Shown here piece by piece: positions 1-9,155 of a stretch of 64,000 bases of DNA; the first letter of the stretch is position 1; each line of letters opens with the position of its first letter. The stretch comes from Myxococcus stipitatus (GTDB lineage: Bacteria > Myxococcota > Myxococcia > Myxococcales > Myxococcaceae): assembly GCF_037414475.1 (NCBI RefSeq), contig NZ_CP147913.1, positions 6,198,001-6,262,000 of the forward strand, written 5' to 3'. Under the pieces are notes generated by a model, which did no database searches, had not been told where the DNA came from, and was given only the letters and a program-made list of their open reading frames with translations. The position numbers and the translations under genes are program-made.

Positions 1-936
1 GACACTGCCCAGCACCCCCAGGAACAACGCCACCGCGACGACGGACGACAGCCACGGCGCGCCGAAGGCCTTGAAGAAGTCCCGGTAGGACACCAGCAGG
101 CTCTGCGTCAGATTGATTTGCGTCCGGGGGATGATGAGGCTGATGGCCAGCGTGCCCAGCACGAACACCACCACCGTGGCCACTGATGCCATCAGGATGG
201 CGAGCGGATAGTTCTTCTTGGGATTCTGCACATCCTTCACATGGATGGCGTTCATCTCCATGCCTGAATAGAAGAGGAAGATGGAGGCGGCCAGCACCAG
301 GTTGCTGAACTTGCTGAAGTCGGGAATCACCTTGTCCCAGCCCATCTGGATTTGGACCGGACGGCCCTCGGCCAGGTACGTCGCGCCCAGCACGATGAGC
401 AGACCCGCGGGGATGATGGTGCCGATGAGCCCGCCCCACTTGGCGATGGTGGAGGACGCCTTGAGACCGCGCATCGTCACCAGCGTCGCGGCCCAGTACA
501 GGCCCAGCACGATAAGGACCGTGTAGAACTTGTTGGAGGAGAGCGCCTTGTCCCACGTCTGGTTGGGGCCGACGAAGGCCAGCGACACGGCGCCGTAGGT
601 GAGCACCGTGGGGAACCAGATGGTGGACTGCATCCAGACCAGGAAGATGGCGAGGAAGCCCCATCGAGGCCCGAATGCCTCACCCACCCAGCGGAACACG
701 CCGCCCTTCTCGGGCCAGCCCGTGGCCAGCTCCGCCGCCACCAGCGCGACGGGGATGAGGAAGAACACCGCCGCGAACGTGTAATAGAAGATGGACGTGA
801 GGCCATATTCGGCCTCGGCCGGGAGGCCGCGCAAACTGACGACGGCCGTGATGTTCATGATGGCCAGCGTGAGGACGCCCAGCGTGGGCGCCGCGACCCT
901 CGCCGCGGTGGACCTGCTTGCTGCTCCGGAACCCAT
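1..936 (-). CDS. GadC-like glutamate:GABA antiporter / APC permease (3' end outside window)
   Basis: Inner-membrane amino-acid antiporter of the APC superfamily; 312 residues are visible and the C-terminus runs off the window edge. The N-terminal half follows E. coli GadC closely: a GLPAEAEYG segment in the first helix region, then a long hydrophobic stretch, AAELATGWPEKGGVFRWV (compare AAEMATVDGWEEGGVFAWV in GadC), GPRWGF, and later FYSGMEMNAIHVKDVQNPKKNYP (split here as the GVEASATHVNEMSNP region of GadC). The ATG at 936 is preceded by a strong AGGAGGT. It is the last visible gene of a same-strand trio: permease, porin, then this gene 36 bp downstream of the porin. Glutamate/GABA exchange is inferred from family similarity; other amino acids or amines are possible. 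Confidence 0.8.
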   Translation of the reverse strand, partial: MGSGAASRSTAARVAAPTLGVLTLAIMNITAVVSLRGLPAEAEYGLTSIFYYTFAAVFFLIPVALVAAELATGWPEKGGVFRWVGEAFGPRWGFLAIFLVWMQSTIWFPTVLTYGAVSLAFVGPNQTWDKALSSNKFYTVLIVLGLYWAATLVTMRGLKASSTIAKWGGLIGTIIPAGLLIVLGATYLAEGRPVQIQMGWDKVIPDFSKFSNLVLAASIFLFYSGMEMNAIHVKDVQNPKKNYPLAILMASVATVVVFVLGTLAISLIIPRTQINLTQSLLVSYRDFFKAFGAPWLSSVVAVALFLGVLGSV

Positions 937-972
937 AGAGGTTACCTCCTGGTCCCGTGTCACGTTGGTGAC

Positions 973-2316
973 TCAGTAGCGGTACTGGAAGGTGAACTGG
1001 ACCCGGAACGCCTGGCCGGACCGGCCGTTGATGGCTCGGTTGTAGCCCCACAACCCCTCGAGTCCAGCCTGGGCGCCCTTGATGAGATGGGCAACCAGGT
1101 TCAGCGACGCGTATTGCGAGCGCCGGAAGCCCGTGGCCCCCAGGGCGTCTTCATTGTCGCGGTCCCACACCTTCAGCCAGCCATACGTCGCCGTGGAGCT
1201 CAGCATCTCCGTCCAGGCATACGTGAAGCCCGCGTAACCCCCCAGCAGGGGCAGCGCGTCGAGCGAGCCGCTCGCATCCGGCGCGGCGTCATACTGCGAG
1301 CCTCCCGTGTCGTTGACGTAGGCGGCGATGCCCTGGCCGCCTGTGATTCCGAGCTGGAGCGTGTGCTTGTGGCCAAGGTGATAGGCGCCCGCCAGGTTGC
1401 CGCCGACGCCCAGCACCGTGTCGCTGGAGTTCCGGTCCGTGGCCTGGCTGCTCACGGCGCGAACCAGGCCGGCGAGCTGCACGTGTCCCCAAGGGCCCTC
1501 CGCGCGCCAGGCGACGACGCCGTCGGGGACGATGTCGCGCGGCGCCCGCCCGCTGGTGGTGGGGACATTGGAGCCGGGCTGCTCGAGCGCGACCTGGAGG
1601 AACATCTTCAGGTCCTTGTCGTGGTTGAGCGGGTGGCCGTAGCGCAGCACCGCGTGCTTCATGAACACGAGCGCGTTGGGGCCCTCGAAGTCCAGCGTCT
1701 TGGGATAGGCATCGACGTTGGCGAACGTCGAGTCGGTGAAGCCCGCGACGAAGCCGCCGAGCTGCGCATAGGCGTAGTTGGGATGGAAGCCGAACGACGC
1801 GTGCGGCTGGGCGAAGCTGGTGTTGAAGAGCAGCCGCATGGGGCCCAGCTCCGTGTGGCCTCGGAACTCGACGGAGACGTCGGACGGGTTGGCGGTGGCC
1901 GTGGACTGCGCGCCGGATGACTCGTGGAACTCCTGGCCTTGGACGGGGATGGCGGAGGTGGTGAACCAGGTGGGCGTGTTCAGGAGCTTGGACGTCACCA
2001 TGAAGTTCGTCGTCGCGGCGACGCCCAGTTTGACGAAGAAGTGCGTGGAGGGAATCTTGAAGTAGCCGGGCAGCGTCTTGTCGAAGACAGCGTGGTCGGG
2101 CCGCGGGGTGAAGTGCTGCGTGTTGGGGAAGAGTCCCAGGTCCAGGAAGGGCAGGACCGGTAGCTCCAGGGCCTCGTCCTCCGAGTCCGCGGAGTCAGCG
2201 GCGGTCGCCCTCGGCTCCGAAGGCTGGGCTTGCGCCTCCCAGGCGGCGGTGCTCAGCGCGGACAGCAGGGCGATAGCGCCGCGCCGGAAGGTGGGCGACA
2301 AGGGCTTGAGAGTCAT
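973..2316 (-). CDS. DcaP-like outer-membrane porin
   Basis: Secreted outer-membrane beta-barrel protein of 447 residues. It has a signal peptide ending near AWEAQAQ, a polar acidic linker, then alternating barrel strands, and ends in FQFTFQYRY-type aromatic residues, as expected for BAM-inserted porins. The PSTHFFVKLGVAATTNFMV region and the overall layout resemble the DcaP family of trimeric porins, which pass dicarboxylates and other small anions. An upstream in-frame GTG (2331) exists, but the ATG at 2316 has GAGGAAGC directly before it and gives a better signal peptide, so I chose it. It lies between two inner-membrane amino-acid permease genes on the same strand, so it probably provides the outer-membrane step for their substrate (inference). 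Confidence 0.7.
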   Translation of the reverse strand: MTLKPLSPTFRRGAIALLSALSTAAWEAQAQPSEPRATAADSADSEDEALELPVLPFLDLGLFPNTQHFTPRPDHAVFDKTLPGYFKIPSTHFFVKLGVAATTNFMVTSKLLNTPTWFTTSAIPVQGQEFHESSGAQSTATANPSDVSVEFRGHTELGPMRLLFNTSFAQPHASFGFHPNYAYAQLGGFVAGFTDSTFANVDAYPKTLDFEGPNALVFMKHAVLRYGHPLNHDKDLKMFLQVALEQPGSNVPTTSGRAPRDIVPDGVVAWRAEGPWGHVQLAGLVRAVSSQATDRNSSDTVLGVGGNLAGAYHLGHKHTLQLGITGGQGIAAYVNDTGGSQYDAAPDASGSLDALPLLGGYAGFTYAWTEMLSSTATYGWLKVWDRDNEDALGATGFRRSQYASLNLVAHLIKGAQAGLEGLWGYNRAINGRSGQAFRVQFTFQYRY

Positions 2317-2424
2317 TGCTTCCTCGGTCACAAGGCGTGACCGGGAACATATGGAGCCTGCTTGTCAGGTCATGGCGCCCCAGGGGGAGGGCGAGTGTCT
2401 GGGACCTCCTGGTGGCCGCGGGCT

Positions 2425-3756
2425 TCAGCGCGTTGGCGCGTGAGGCACTCCTCCGTGGTGCTTGGATTGGATGAGCCACTGGACGAGCGCGCTGCCCGCG
2501 ACGGCGATGACGATGAGCAGCAGCGAGAGGGGCTGCTTCTTCCCCGTGCTGATGAGGAAGGTCACCAGGACGATGGCCATGAGGGCAAGGCCCGTGCCGA
2601 CCACGGCCTTGGACGCGCCCGTCTGTCGCGCCAGCTTCCAGCAGGCGACGTGGGCGGCGAGGTAGCAGATGAGGAAGGTGGCGCTGGCGATGTTGGCGAT
2701 GGCGCCCAGGCTCAGGGTGTTCACCATGACGAGGATGGCCACCACGCCCCAGAGGAAGCCCTGCGTGCCCTGGTGTCCGAAGCGCGTGCTGAAGGCCTTG
2801 GGGAGCTGGTCGGAGCGGGCGAGCGCGGCGGAGACGTTGAGCGCCGCGAACAGCGTGGCGTTGATGGCGGACGCGGTGGCGAGCAGCGCGCCGAGCGCGA
2901 CGACGGTGAAGCCCGCGTTGCCGAGCACCGGCCGCGCCGCCTGGGCCACGGCGGTGTCCGCGTCTCGCGCGAGCTGGTCCGGAGGCACGAGCGCGAGCAC
3001 GGTGATGGACAGGCCCACATACAGCAGGGTGACCACGCCGATGGCCAGGTAGATGGCGTGGGGGATGGTCTTCTTCGGATTGGCCACGTCCGCGCCCGCG
3101 TTGGCCATCATCCCGAAGCCCGAGTAGGCGAAGAAGCACAGGCCCACGCTGGAGACGAGGGTGGTCAAGCCCATGTGGACGTCCGCGCTCGTGTCACGAG
3201 TCCCGCCGCTGGCCATGGACCAGAGCCCGGCGGCGAGCAGGACGGCGAGGATGACGAGCTTGATGGACACGAGGACGACCTCGGCGCGCCCCACCGCGCC
3301 CGAGCCGGCGATGTTGAGCGCCGCGAGCAGGATGACGATGAGCGAGCCGAAGACGGCGAACCAGCCGTGGCCCCCGGAGGGGATGAACAGCTTGGTGGCA
3401 TAGGCGCCGAAGGTCTTCGCCACCATGGCGACGCTGATGACGAGGGTGACCAGGTAGATGAGCGAGAGGGTCCCCGAGACGACGCCTCGGCCGAAGGCCT
3501 CCTCGAAGAAGAGGGTGATGCCGCCGGAGCTGGGATAGCGGGCGCTGAGCTTCGCGTACGAGTAACCGGACAGGACTGCGACGACACCCGCGAGCGCGAA
3601 GGCGAGCCAGGTCTCCGGGCCCACCAGGAGGGCCGCTTGTCCGAGCAACGCGAAGATGCCCGCGCCCACCATCGAGCCGATGCCCAGCGCCGCCACGGAC
3701 CAGACGCTCATCGTCGCGCGCCGGGCGGGTGCTGCCTTCGCCGAGTGTCCAGCCAT
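2425..3756 (-). CDS. APC-family amino-acid permease
   Basis: Inner-membrane transporter of 443 residues with about twelve hydrophobic segments. The first helix carries GIGSMVGAGIFALLG, the substrate/ion-binding loop signature of APC permeases. Further signatures are SGYSYAKLSARYPSSGG and, centrally, FFAYSGFGMMANAGADVANPK (conserved F-x-G-F and N-P-K). The ATG at 3756 has GAGGGG upstream. Probably first gene of a unit with the DcaP-like porin (108 bp downstream) and the GadC-like antiporter. The substrate cannot be read from sequence. Confidence 0.85.
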   Translation of the reverse strand: MAGHSAKAAPARRATMSVWSVAALGIGSMVGAGIFALLGQAALLVGPETWLAFALAGVVAVLSGYSYAKLSARYPSSGGITLFFEEAFGRGVVSGTLSLIYLVTLVISVAMVAKTFGAYATKLFIPSGGHGWFAVFGSLIVILLAALNIAGSGAVGRAEVVLVSIKLVILAVLLAAGLWSMASGGTRDTSADVHMGLTTLVSSVGLCFFAYSGFGMMANAGADVANPKKTIPHAIYLAIGVVTLLYVGLSITVLALVPPDQLARDADTAVAQAARPVLGNAGFTVVALGALLATASAINATLFAALNVSAALARSDQLPKAFSTRFGHQGTQGFLWGVVAILVMVNTLSLGAIANIASATFLICYLAAHVACWKLARQTGASKAVVGTGLALMAIVLVTFLISTGKKQPLSLLLIVIAVAGSALVQWLIQSKHHGGVPHAPTR

Positions 3757-4299
3757 GTCCGCCCCTCGATGCTGGCGTTCCTCCTGGCCCCCGCTGTGGC
3801 TGTTCCCCCGCGACTCCGGGCCCTTTCGCCGGGACCTTCTGGGAACGTCTCCTCCAAGGTGACGGTCTTGCGAGGTGTCAACAAGCTCGGGCAGGCGAGT
3901 CCAGCAAGACGCCCGCTGGGCTGGGACCTGTCTCTCTCATGGGTGCGGACAGGTCATGATGCATTGCCATGTCTGGGGATTCAACGAGCGCCAAAGGTGC
4001 GGGTGTCTGGCCCGCCGCCCGAGCGTCCTGGAAGCACGACGCCCCGGGTTTGTCTCGCGCAAGTTCAGCACCGCCTGTCTTGTCACCGAGGAGCTCTACG
4101 TGGACCAGGTCCCGGACCGGGACGAGTTCCGAGCCCTCTGTGACAAGCACTTCACGCGAGACGCCATCGTGAGCTCGCTGCGAGGTTGAGCGCGGGATTC
4201 TTTCGAGGCCCATGCCGTATTCAAAGTCCCGGACCTTGGTTCACCCCGATGCCTTGTACGGCGTGCCACTGAAGCCAACGACGTTCTTCGCGTTGGGGG
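3757..4299. other. Intergenic, with possible gene remnant
   Basis: 543 bases with no convincing intact gene. On the + strand, 4030-4189 reads as about 50 codons of high third-position GC ending in a stop, including VTEELYVDQVPDRDEFRAL and DKHFTRDAIVSSLRG. Upstream in the same frame the translation loses coding character and no start with a ribosome site is visible. It could be the 3' end of a gene whose 5' part was lost. The rest holds nothing I can identify. Confidence 0.3.
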
Positions 4300-7140
4300 T
4301 CATGGACGGGGCGCGGGAGCGATTTCCATCGAGGGAAGCGGCGTGGAGCCCAGCACCTTGGGCCGGAGCGCGAGCAACCTCAGCCCGTTGGCCACCACGA
4401 GCAGCGTGCTGCCTTCATGCAGCACCACGGCGTGGCTGATCTTCGTGAGTCCCAGGAGCGTCGCGACGATGAGCACGCCGCTGACGCCCAGCGCGATGAC
4501 CAGGTTCTGCTTCATCACCGCCGTGGCCTGACGGGCCAGGCTGACCGCGAAGGGCAGCCGCGACAGGTCATCACTCATCAGCACCACGTCCGCCGTCTCC
4601 AGCGCCGCGTCCGAGCCCGCGCCACCCATGGCCACGCCCACCGCCGCGGCGGCCAGGGCCGGTGCGTCGTTGACGCCGTCGCCCACCATCGCCACCGAAC
4701 CCTCGCGCCCCAGCTCCCGGACCGCCGTCACCTTGTCGGCCGGCATCAATGGCGCCCGAGCCTCGTCGAGCCCCACCTGCGCGGCGATGGACTCCGCCAC
4801 GCGCGAGTTGTCACCCGACAGCATCACCGTGCGGCGGATGCCCTGCTGCTTGAGCGTGGAGATGACATGCCGTGCTCCGGCGCGCACCGTGTCCGCCACC
4901 CCAAGCACCCCGAGGTAGCTGCCCGCCCTGCGCACCACCATCGTCGTCTGCCCTGACTCCTCCAGCCGGTCCACCTTCGCGCGGAGGTCGGCGGGGACGT
5001 CGTCCCCCGCGAAGAGCGCGAGGCTGCCCACGTCGACGACCGCGTCGCCCACCTTCGCGCGCAGGCCCTTGCCGTGGATGGCCTCCATGTCGCTGCCCGC
5101 CGTGGGCTTGAGTCCCCGCGACGCCGCCGCTTCGACGATGGCGTGGGCCAGGGGATGCGCGGAGAGCGCCTCCACCGAGGCCGCCGTGGTCAGCAGCTCC
5201 TCCTCCGTCACGCCCTCCATCGGGGCCGTGCTGAGCAGCTTCGGCTTGCCCACCGTCAACGTGCCCGTCTTGTCGAACGCGATGGCGTTCACCTTGCCGA
5301 GCAGCTCCAGGTAGATGCCGCCCTTGATGAGCACGCCCCCACGCGCGGCGGCGGCGACGGCGGACAACACGGCCGACGGCGTGGAGATGGCGAGCGCACA
5401 CGGCGACGCGGCCACCAGCAGCGAGACCGCGCGAAGAATCGCCTCCTTCAGCGGCGTGCCCATCAGCACCAGCACCACGGGGAATGCGACCGCGCCAATC
5501 ATCACCAGCGGGGCGAAGGTCCGCTCCAGCCGCTGGGCGAAGCGCTGGTTGGGGCCCTTCTGGGCCTCGGCCTCGGCCACCATGTCCACCACTCGCGCGA
5601 GCACCGACTCCGAGGAGAGCCGGGTGACCTCCACCTCGAGGAGCGCCTCGCAGTTGACCGTGCCGGAGAACACCTCGTCCCCTGGTTGCTTCGGGACGGG
5701 CATGGACTCGCCGGTGATGGCGGCCTGCTCCAGGGAACTCTTGCCCTCGCGGATGATGCCGTCGAGCGGGACGCGGTCTCCCGGGCGGACGATGACGCGG
5801 TCCCCTCGGAGCACCTGCGCCACGGGGACTTCGACCAGCTCGCCGTTACGGCGCACGCGAGCCACCTCGGGACGCAGCGCCCCGAGCGACTCGATGGAGC
5901 GCCGCGCGCGGTCCATCGCCCGATGCTCCAACGCGTGACCCGCGCTGAAGAGGAAGAGCAGGAAGGCTCCCTCGAACCAGGAGCCCAGCACCGCCGCGCC
6001 CAGGGCCGCGACGACCATCATCGTCTCGATGTCGATGCGAAGCTGGAGCAGCGACTTCACCGAGCCGCGGATGGCGAAGAACCCACCGCTCACGATGGAC
6101 AGCGCCCACGCCGCCGTGGGCGCCCAGGTGAGGGAAGGCACGAAGTGCTCCAGCCCCCAGCCGGCGACCAGCAGCACACCCGCGGCCACCACCAACGGCA
6201 TCTCCAGCAGCGGCGCCAGGCCACCCCCGTGTGCATGGTGCGAACACGCGTGCCCGTGGCTGGGGACCTCCAGCGTGTAGCCCAGGGACTTCGCCTGCGC
6301 CTCGATGTCCTTCAGGGAGACGGTCTCGCTGTCGTACTCGACGACGAGCCGCTCGCTGGCATACGCCACGCTCGCCGACAGCACCCCCGTCAGCTTGCCG
6401 AGTCCATGCTCGATGGCCGTGGCCGAGTCGGCCGAGGTCATCCCCCGCACGAACCAGGTGTGGCTCTTGTACCGCTTCGCCACCTGCGCGCCCGTGCGCT
6501 GCGCCGTCGCGAGCAGCGTCGCCGCGCTCACCAGCCCCGGGTTGTAGTGGAGGCAGACCTCCGGGTAGCCCTGGTCCCGGCGCAGGTGGACATCGATGAC
6601 ACCGTGCTGCGCCTCGAGCGCGGCCTCCAACTTCTGGAACCGGCCCAGGTCGTCCGTCTCACCTGGGAGCGCGCCCTCGAGGTCGAGCTGGAGGGCGACG
6701 CCGCCACCCTCCGCCGCGCGATATCCGGGGGGCCGGATGCGCTTCGGCTTCGGATGGTGATGGCCATGCGCGCCATGGTCGTGGTCGCATCCCGCGCCGT
6801 GCGCGTGGTCGTGCCCATCTCCGTGGCCGTGGTCATGACCGCAACCCGGGCCGTGCTCATGTCCATCGCCGTGGGCATGGTCGTGCTTGCACCCCGGACC
6901 ATGCACGTGTCCGCCGCCGTGCGAGTGTGCGCCGTCGTGGTCGTGCTCGCACCCCGGGCCGTGGACGTGTGCCGTCTCCACGCTCTTGGTTCCCACGACC
7001 TTGAGGTCCTTGAACCGGGGCTTCGCGGCGGCGGGCTTCTCCGCCGCGAGCGTGGACCCGTCGCCATGCCCGTGGTCATGCCGACACTCGGGACCGTGGA
7101 CGTGGTTGTCCTGGGGATTGCGATGGTTCTGCTCGGACAT
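4300..7140 (-). CDS. P1B-type heavy-metal ATPase, SPC class, with His-rich N-terminus
   Basis: Membrane pump that exports a transition metal at the cost of ATP; 946 residues, longer than the usual 650-750. Residues 1-134 hold 31 His in five copies of an HxHGPxCxHDH-like unit. Two HMA-like folds follow (about 150-300), and the second reads GMTSADS where metal-binding HMAs have GMTCxxC, so both Cys are Ser. The core is complete: AITGES, SPCALAISTP in the ion-translocating helix, DKTGT with the phosphorylated Asp, SAHPLAHAI in the nucleotide domain, GDGVNDAPA, and a C-terminal HEGSTLLVVANGLRLL. SPC plus HEGS-T matches the P1B-4 (CoaT/CtpD) class, which moves Co, Zn or Fe(II), rather than CPC-type Zn/Cd or Cu pumps. 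It starts 34 bp after the vWA gene and likely shares its operon. Confidence 0.9.
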   Translation of the reverse strand: MSEQNHRNPQDNHVHGPECRHDHGHGDGSTLAAEKPAAAKPRFKDLKVVGTKSVETAHVHGPGCEHDHDGAHSHGGGHVHGPGCKHDHAHGDGHEHGPGCGHDHGHGDGHDHAHGAGCDHDHGAHGHHHPKPKRIRPPGYRAAEGGGVALQLDLEGALPGETDDLGRFQKLEAALEAQHGVIDVHLRRDQGYPEVCLHYNPGLVSAATLLATAQRTGAQVAKRYKSHTWFVRGMTSADSATAIEHGLGKLTGVLSASVAYASERLVVEYDSETVSLKDIEAQAKSLGYTLEVPSHGHACSHHAHGGGLAPLLEMPLVVAAGVLLVAGWGLEHFVPSLTWAPTAAWALSIVSGGFFAIRGSVKSLLQLRIDIETMMVVAALGAAVLGSWFEGAFLLFLFSAGHALEHRAMDRARRSIESLGALRPEVARVRRNGELVEVPVAQVLRGDRVIVRPGDRVPLDGIIREGKSSLEQAAITGESMPVPKQPGDEVFSGTVNCEALLEVEVTRLSSESVLARVVDMVAEAEAQKGPNQRFAQRLERTFAPLVMIGAVAFPVVLVLMGTPLKEAILRAVSLLVAASPCALAISTPSAVLSAVAAAARGGVLIKGGIYLELLGKVNAIAFDKTGTLTVGKPKLLSTAPMEGVTEEELLTTAASVEALSAHPLAHAIVEAAASRGLKPTAGSDMEAIHGKGLRAKVGDAVVDVGSLALFAGDDVPADLRAKVDRLEESGQTTMVVRRAGSYLGVLGVADTVRAGARHVISTLKQQGIRRTVMLSGDNSRVAESIAAQVGLDEARAPLMPADKVTAVRELGREGSVAMVGDGVNDAPALAAAAVGVAMGGAGSDAALETADVVLMSDDLSRLPFAVSLARQATAVMKQNLVIALGVSGVLIVATLLGLTKISHAVVLHEGSTLLVVANGLRLLALRPKVLGSTPLPSMEIAPAPRP
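6739..7104 (-). repeat. Five-copy His/Cys repeat inside the metal ATPase
   Basis: Codes for five imperfect copies of H-x-H-G-P/A-x-C-x-H-D-H separated by Gly/His-rich spacers, with five Cys and about 29 His. It is a presumptive metal-buffering or sensing tail ahead of the HMA domains. The DNA reads as an imperfect direct repeat. Confidence 0.85.
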
Positions 7141-7174
7141 GGCGTGCTCTTCCTGAAGCGTGAAGCTTGAAGAC

Positions 7175-8149
7175 CTAGTGACGATGGCGGCCGTGCTTGC
7201 GAGAAGGGGTGGGCTCCGGGGCCCGCGCGGGCTCCGGTGCCTCTTCCTCCTCGGGGTGGTCCTCGTCCTCGTGTTCCTCGGGGATGGGCTGGGTGAAGCG
7301 CTGCCCCGCGACCTCCAGGGTGAACGCCTTGCACTCGGCGGGGACGTCGAACTCGAGCACCGCGGGGAGCCGGCCCTCGTACGCCTTCAAGGTCCGTCCC
7401 TTCTCGTCGTAGACGGTGCCGCCCGCCGCCACCGTCATCGTCTCGTCCACGAGCACCGCCACCAACTCCGCCATCTCCTCCATGCGGTCGGCGATGCGGT
7501 GGCACCACAGGTGCCCCACCCCGGGATAGGTTTCGTGGGAGATCTCCTCCATCTGCTCCTCGTCGACCTGGTCGCCCACGCCCACGAAGACGAAGCTCAT
7601 CCGAGGCAGCCGGCCCGCGGCGATCTCCTTCGCCACCTGCGTGGCGTAGGCCCGCACGTCATTGCCGTCCGACAGCTGTGAGTCGGTGATGATGACCGCC
7701 AACCCTCGCCGGGCCCCTTGCTGCGACTGCTGCTTCATGTGCGCCACGAAGTCCCGGAGCACCGGCAGCATCACCGTGGCCTTGCCGTAGAAGCGCGGCC
7801 CCGGGAAGCGGAAGTCCTTGGCCTGCACCGCCGACAACAAGCCCACTTCCTCCAACTGGCTGCCGTCGCCCGTGGCCCAGTACGCCACGCGCACCTGCCC
7901 ATCGCGGTCCTTGCTGGCCAGGTACTCCAGCATCCACCGCATCTGCGGCTCGACCAGGTTCTTCACCGGCGCCAGCTTCGCCAGCACGCCGCGAGGACCG
8001 TACTCGTCCTCCATGCTCGCGGAGCCGTCCATGTAGAGGGCCACGTCCAACCCCTCCACCGTGGGGTCGTGCAGCAGCGTGGCCACCACCTTGTTCCCCA
8101 TCCGGTGCACGTCCGAGAACGGACGGACAACCGCTTCGTGTCCAGCCAT
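7175..8149 (-). CDS. TerF-like vWA-domain protein, copy 1
   Basis: Soluble protein of 324 residues; no signal peptide. The vWA domain starts after HDPTVEGLDVALYMDGSASM, where DGSAS is the metal-ion-dependent adhesion site (MIDAS), and includes RRGLAVIITDSQLSD. A second small beta-rich module follows, ending VLEFDVP...FTLEVAGQRF, then a Glu/Asp/Pro-rich tail ending HGRHRH. The layout resembles vWA proteins of TerF/TerY-type stress systems. The ATG overlaps the stop of the next vWA gene by one base (TGATG), implying translational coupling; the two are clearly tandem paralogues. Function unknown; a metal-linked role is inferred from the MIDAS, the tail and the adjacent metal pump. Confidence 0.8.
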   Translation of the reverse strand: MAGHEAVVRPFSDVHRMGNKVVATLLHDPTVEGLDVALYMDGSASMEDEYGPRGVLAKLAPVKNLVEPQMRWMLEYLASKDRDGQVRVAYWATGDGSQLEEVGLLSAVQAKDFRFPGPRFYGKATVMLPVLRDFVAHMKQQSQQGARRGLAVIITDSQLSDGNDVRAYATQVAKEIAAGRLPRMSFVFVGVGDQVDEEQMEEISHETYPGVGHLWCHRIADRMEEMAELVAVLVDETMTVAAGGTVYDEKGRTLKAYEGRLPAVLEFDVPAECKAFTLEVAGQRFTQPIPEEHEDEDHPEEEEAPEPARAPEPTPSRKHGRHRH

Positions 8150-9084
8150 CAGTGGTGGTCCTCGTCTTCGTCGTGGTGGTCGTCGTCCGGCAGGGGTTGC
8201 TTGAAGCGCTGGCCGTTCACCTCCAGCGTGAAGCTCTCCGCGCCCTCGGGGATGTCGAACTCGAGCACCGCCGGCAGACGGCCCTCGTACGTCTTCAGCA
8301 CCTGACCCTTGTCGTCGTAGATGGTGCCGCCCGCGGCCACGGTCATGTTCTCGTCGACCAGCACGGCCACCAGCTCCGCGACCTGCGAAATCTCCTTCGC
8401 GATGCGGTGGCACCACAGGTGGCCCACGCCGCGGAACTCCATGTGGGCGATTCGCTCGAGCTGGGCCTCGTCCACGCCATCACCCACGCCCACGAGCACG
8501 AAGTTCAGCCGGGGCAAGCGCCCCGCGACGATGTCCTTGGCCACCTGCGCGGAGAAGCGCTCGACCTCCTCGGCGTCATGGAGCTGTCCATCCGTGACGA
8601 TGACCGCGCAGCCGCGCTTGGCGCCCTTCGGCACCTGGGCCTTCAGGTACTGCACGTAGTCCTTCAACGCGGGCGCCAGGAACGTGTGCCCGCCGGGCTT
8701 CTTGGCTCCCGGGAACTTGTACTGCTGGACGTCCACGCCCTTGAGCTCGCCCAGCACCTCCACGTCCTTGCCCGTCTGTCCACACGCCCAGTAGGCGACG
8801 CGCAGCATCCCGTTGCGGTCCTTGGTGGCCAGGTACTCCAGCATCCACTGCACCTGCGGCTCCACCTGATTGGCGGCCTCCTTCAGGGGCGCTCCTCGCA
8901 GCCACTCCAGGAAGGAGCGGTTGGGGCGCTTGTACGCGTACTCCTCCTCCATGCTGCCGGACGCGTCCATGTAGATGGCGACGTCCAACCCCTCGACGGT
9001 GGGGTCATGCAACAGCACCGCACGGACTTTCCCCTCTTCGACGTGCAGATCCGAAAACGGCTCGACCGGCTTCTCGTGGCCCAT
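8149..9084 (-). CDS. TerF-like vWA-domain protein, copy 2
   Basis: Soluble protein of 311 residues and paralogue of the downstream gene, sharing HDPTVEGLDVA, the MIDAS (YMDASGSM), RMLRVAYWA-like and VIVTDGQLHD segments, HLWCHRIA, and the C-terminal LEFDIP...FTLEVNGQRF module. It ends in DDDHHDEDEDHH, an acidic/His tail able to bind divalent metal. The ATG at 9084 has AGGGGGAA upstream; longer in-frame starts lie inside the preceding gene and are rejected. Probably acts as a scaffold together with copy 1 (inference). No MoxR-type AAA+ partner gene, the usual companion of vWA proteins, is nearby. Confidence 0.8.
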   Translation of the reverse strand: MGHEKPVEPFSDLHVEEGKVRAVLLHDPTVEGLDVAIYMDASGSMEEEYAYKRPNRSFLEWLRGAPLKEAANQVEPQVQWMLEYLATKDRNGMLRVAYWACGQTGKDVEVLGELKGVDVQQYKFPGAKKPGGHTFLAPALKDYVQYLKAQVPKGAKRGCAVIVTDGQLHDAEEVERFSAQVAKDIVAGRLPRLNFVLVGVGDGVDEAQLERIAHMEFRGVGHLWCHRIAKEISQVAELVAVLVDENMTVAAGGTIYDDKGQVLKTYEGRLPAVLEFDIPEGAESFTLEVNGQRFKQPLPDDDHHDEDEDHH

Positions 9085-9155
9085 TGTTCCCCCTACTGGA
9101 TGGCGGGACGGTATCACCTTCCAACGACGCTCAGCGCCCGGCGTCGGCCGCGCCC

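Noticed and set aside
2362..4143. 593-residue plus-strand ORF over the permease gene
   Set aside because: Glu/Gly/Arg low-complexity shadow of the APC permease gene; no start signal.
4300..7140. Copper-type (CopA) assignment of the metal pump
   Set aside because: It has SPC, not CPC, and HEGS-T near the end, and its HMA domain lacks the CxxC copper site.
7175..9084. vWA pair as part of a MoxR-vWA system
   Set aside because: No MoxR-type AAA+ ATPase gene is found on either side within this block.
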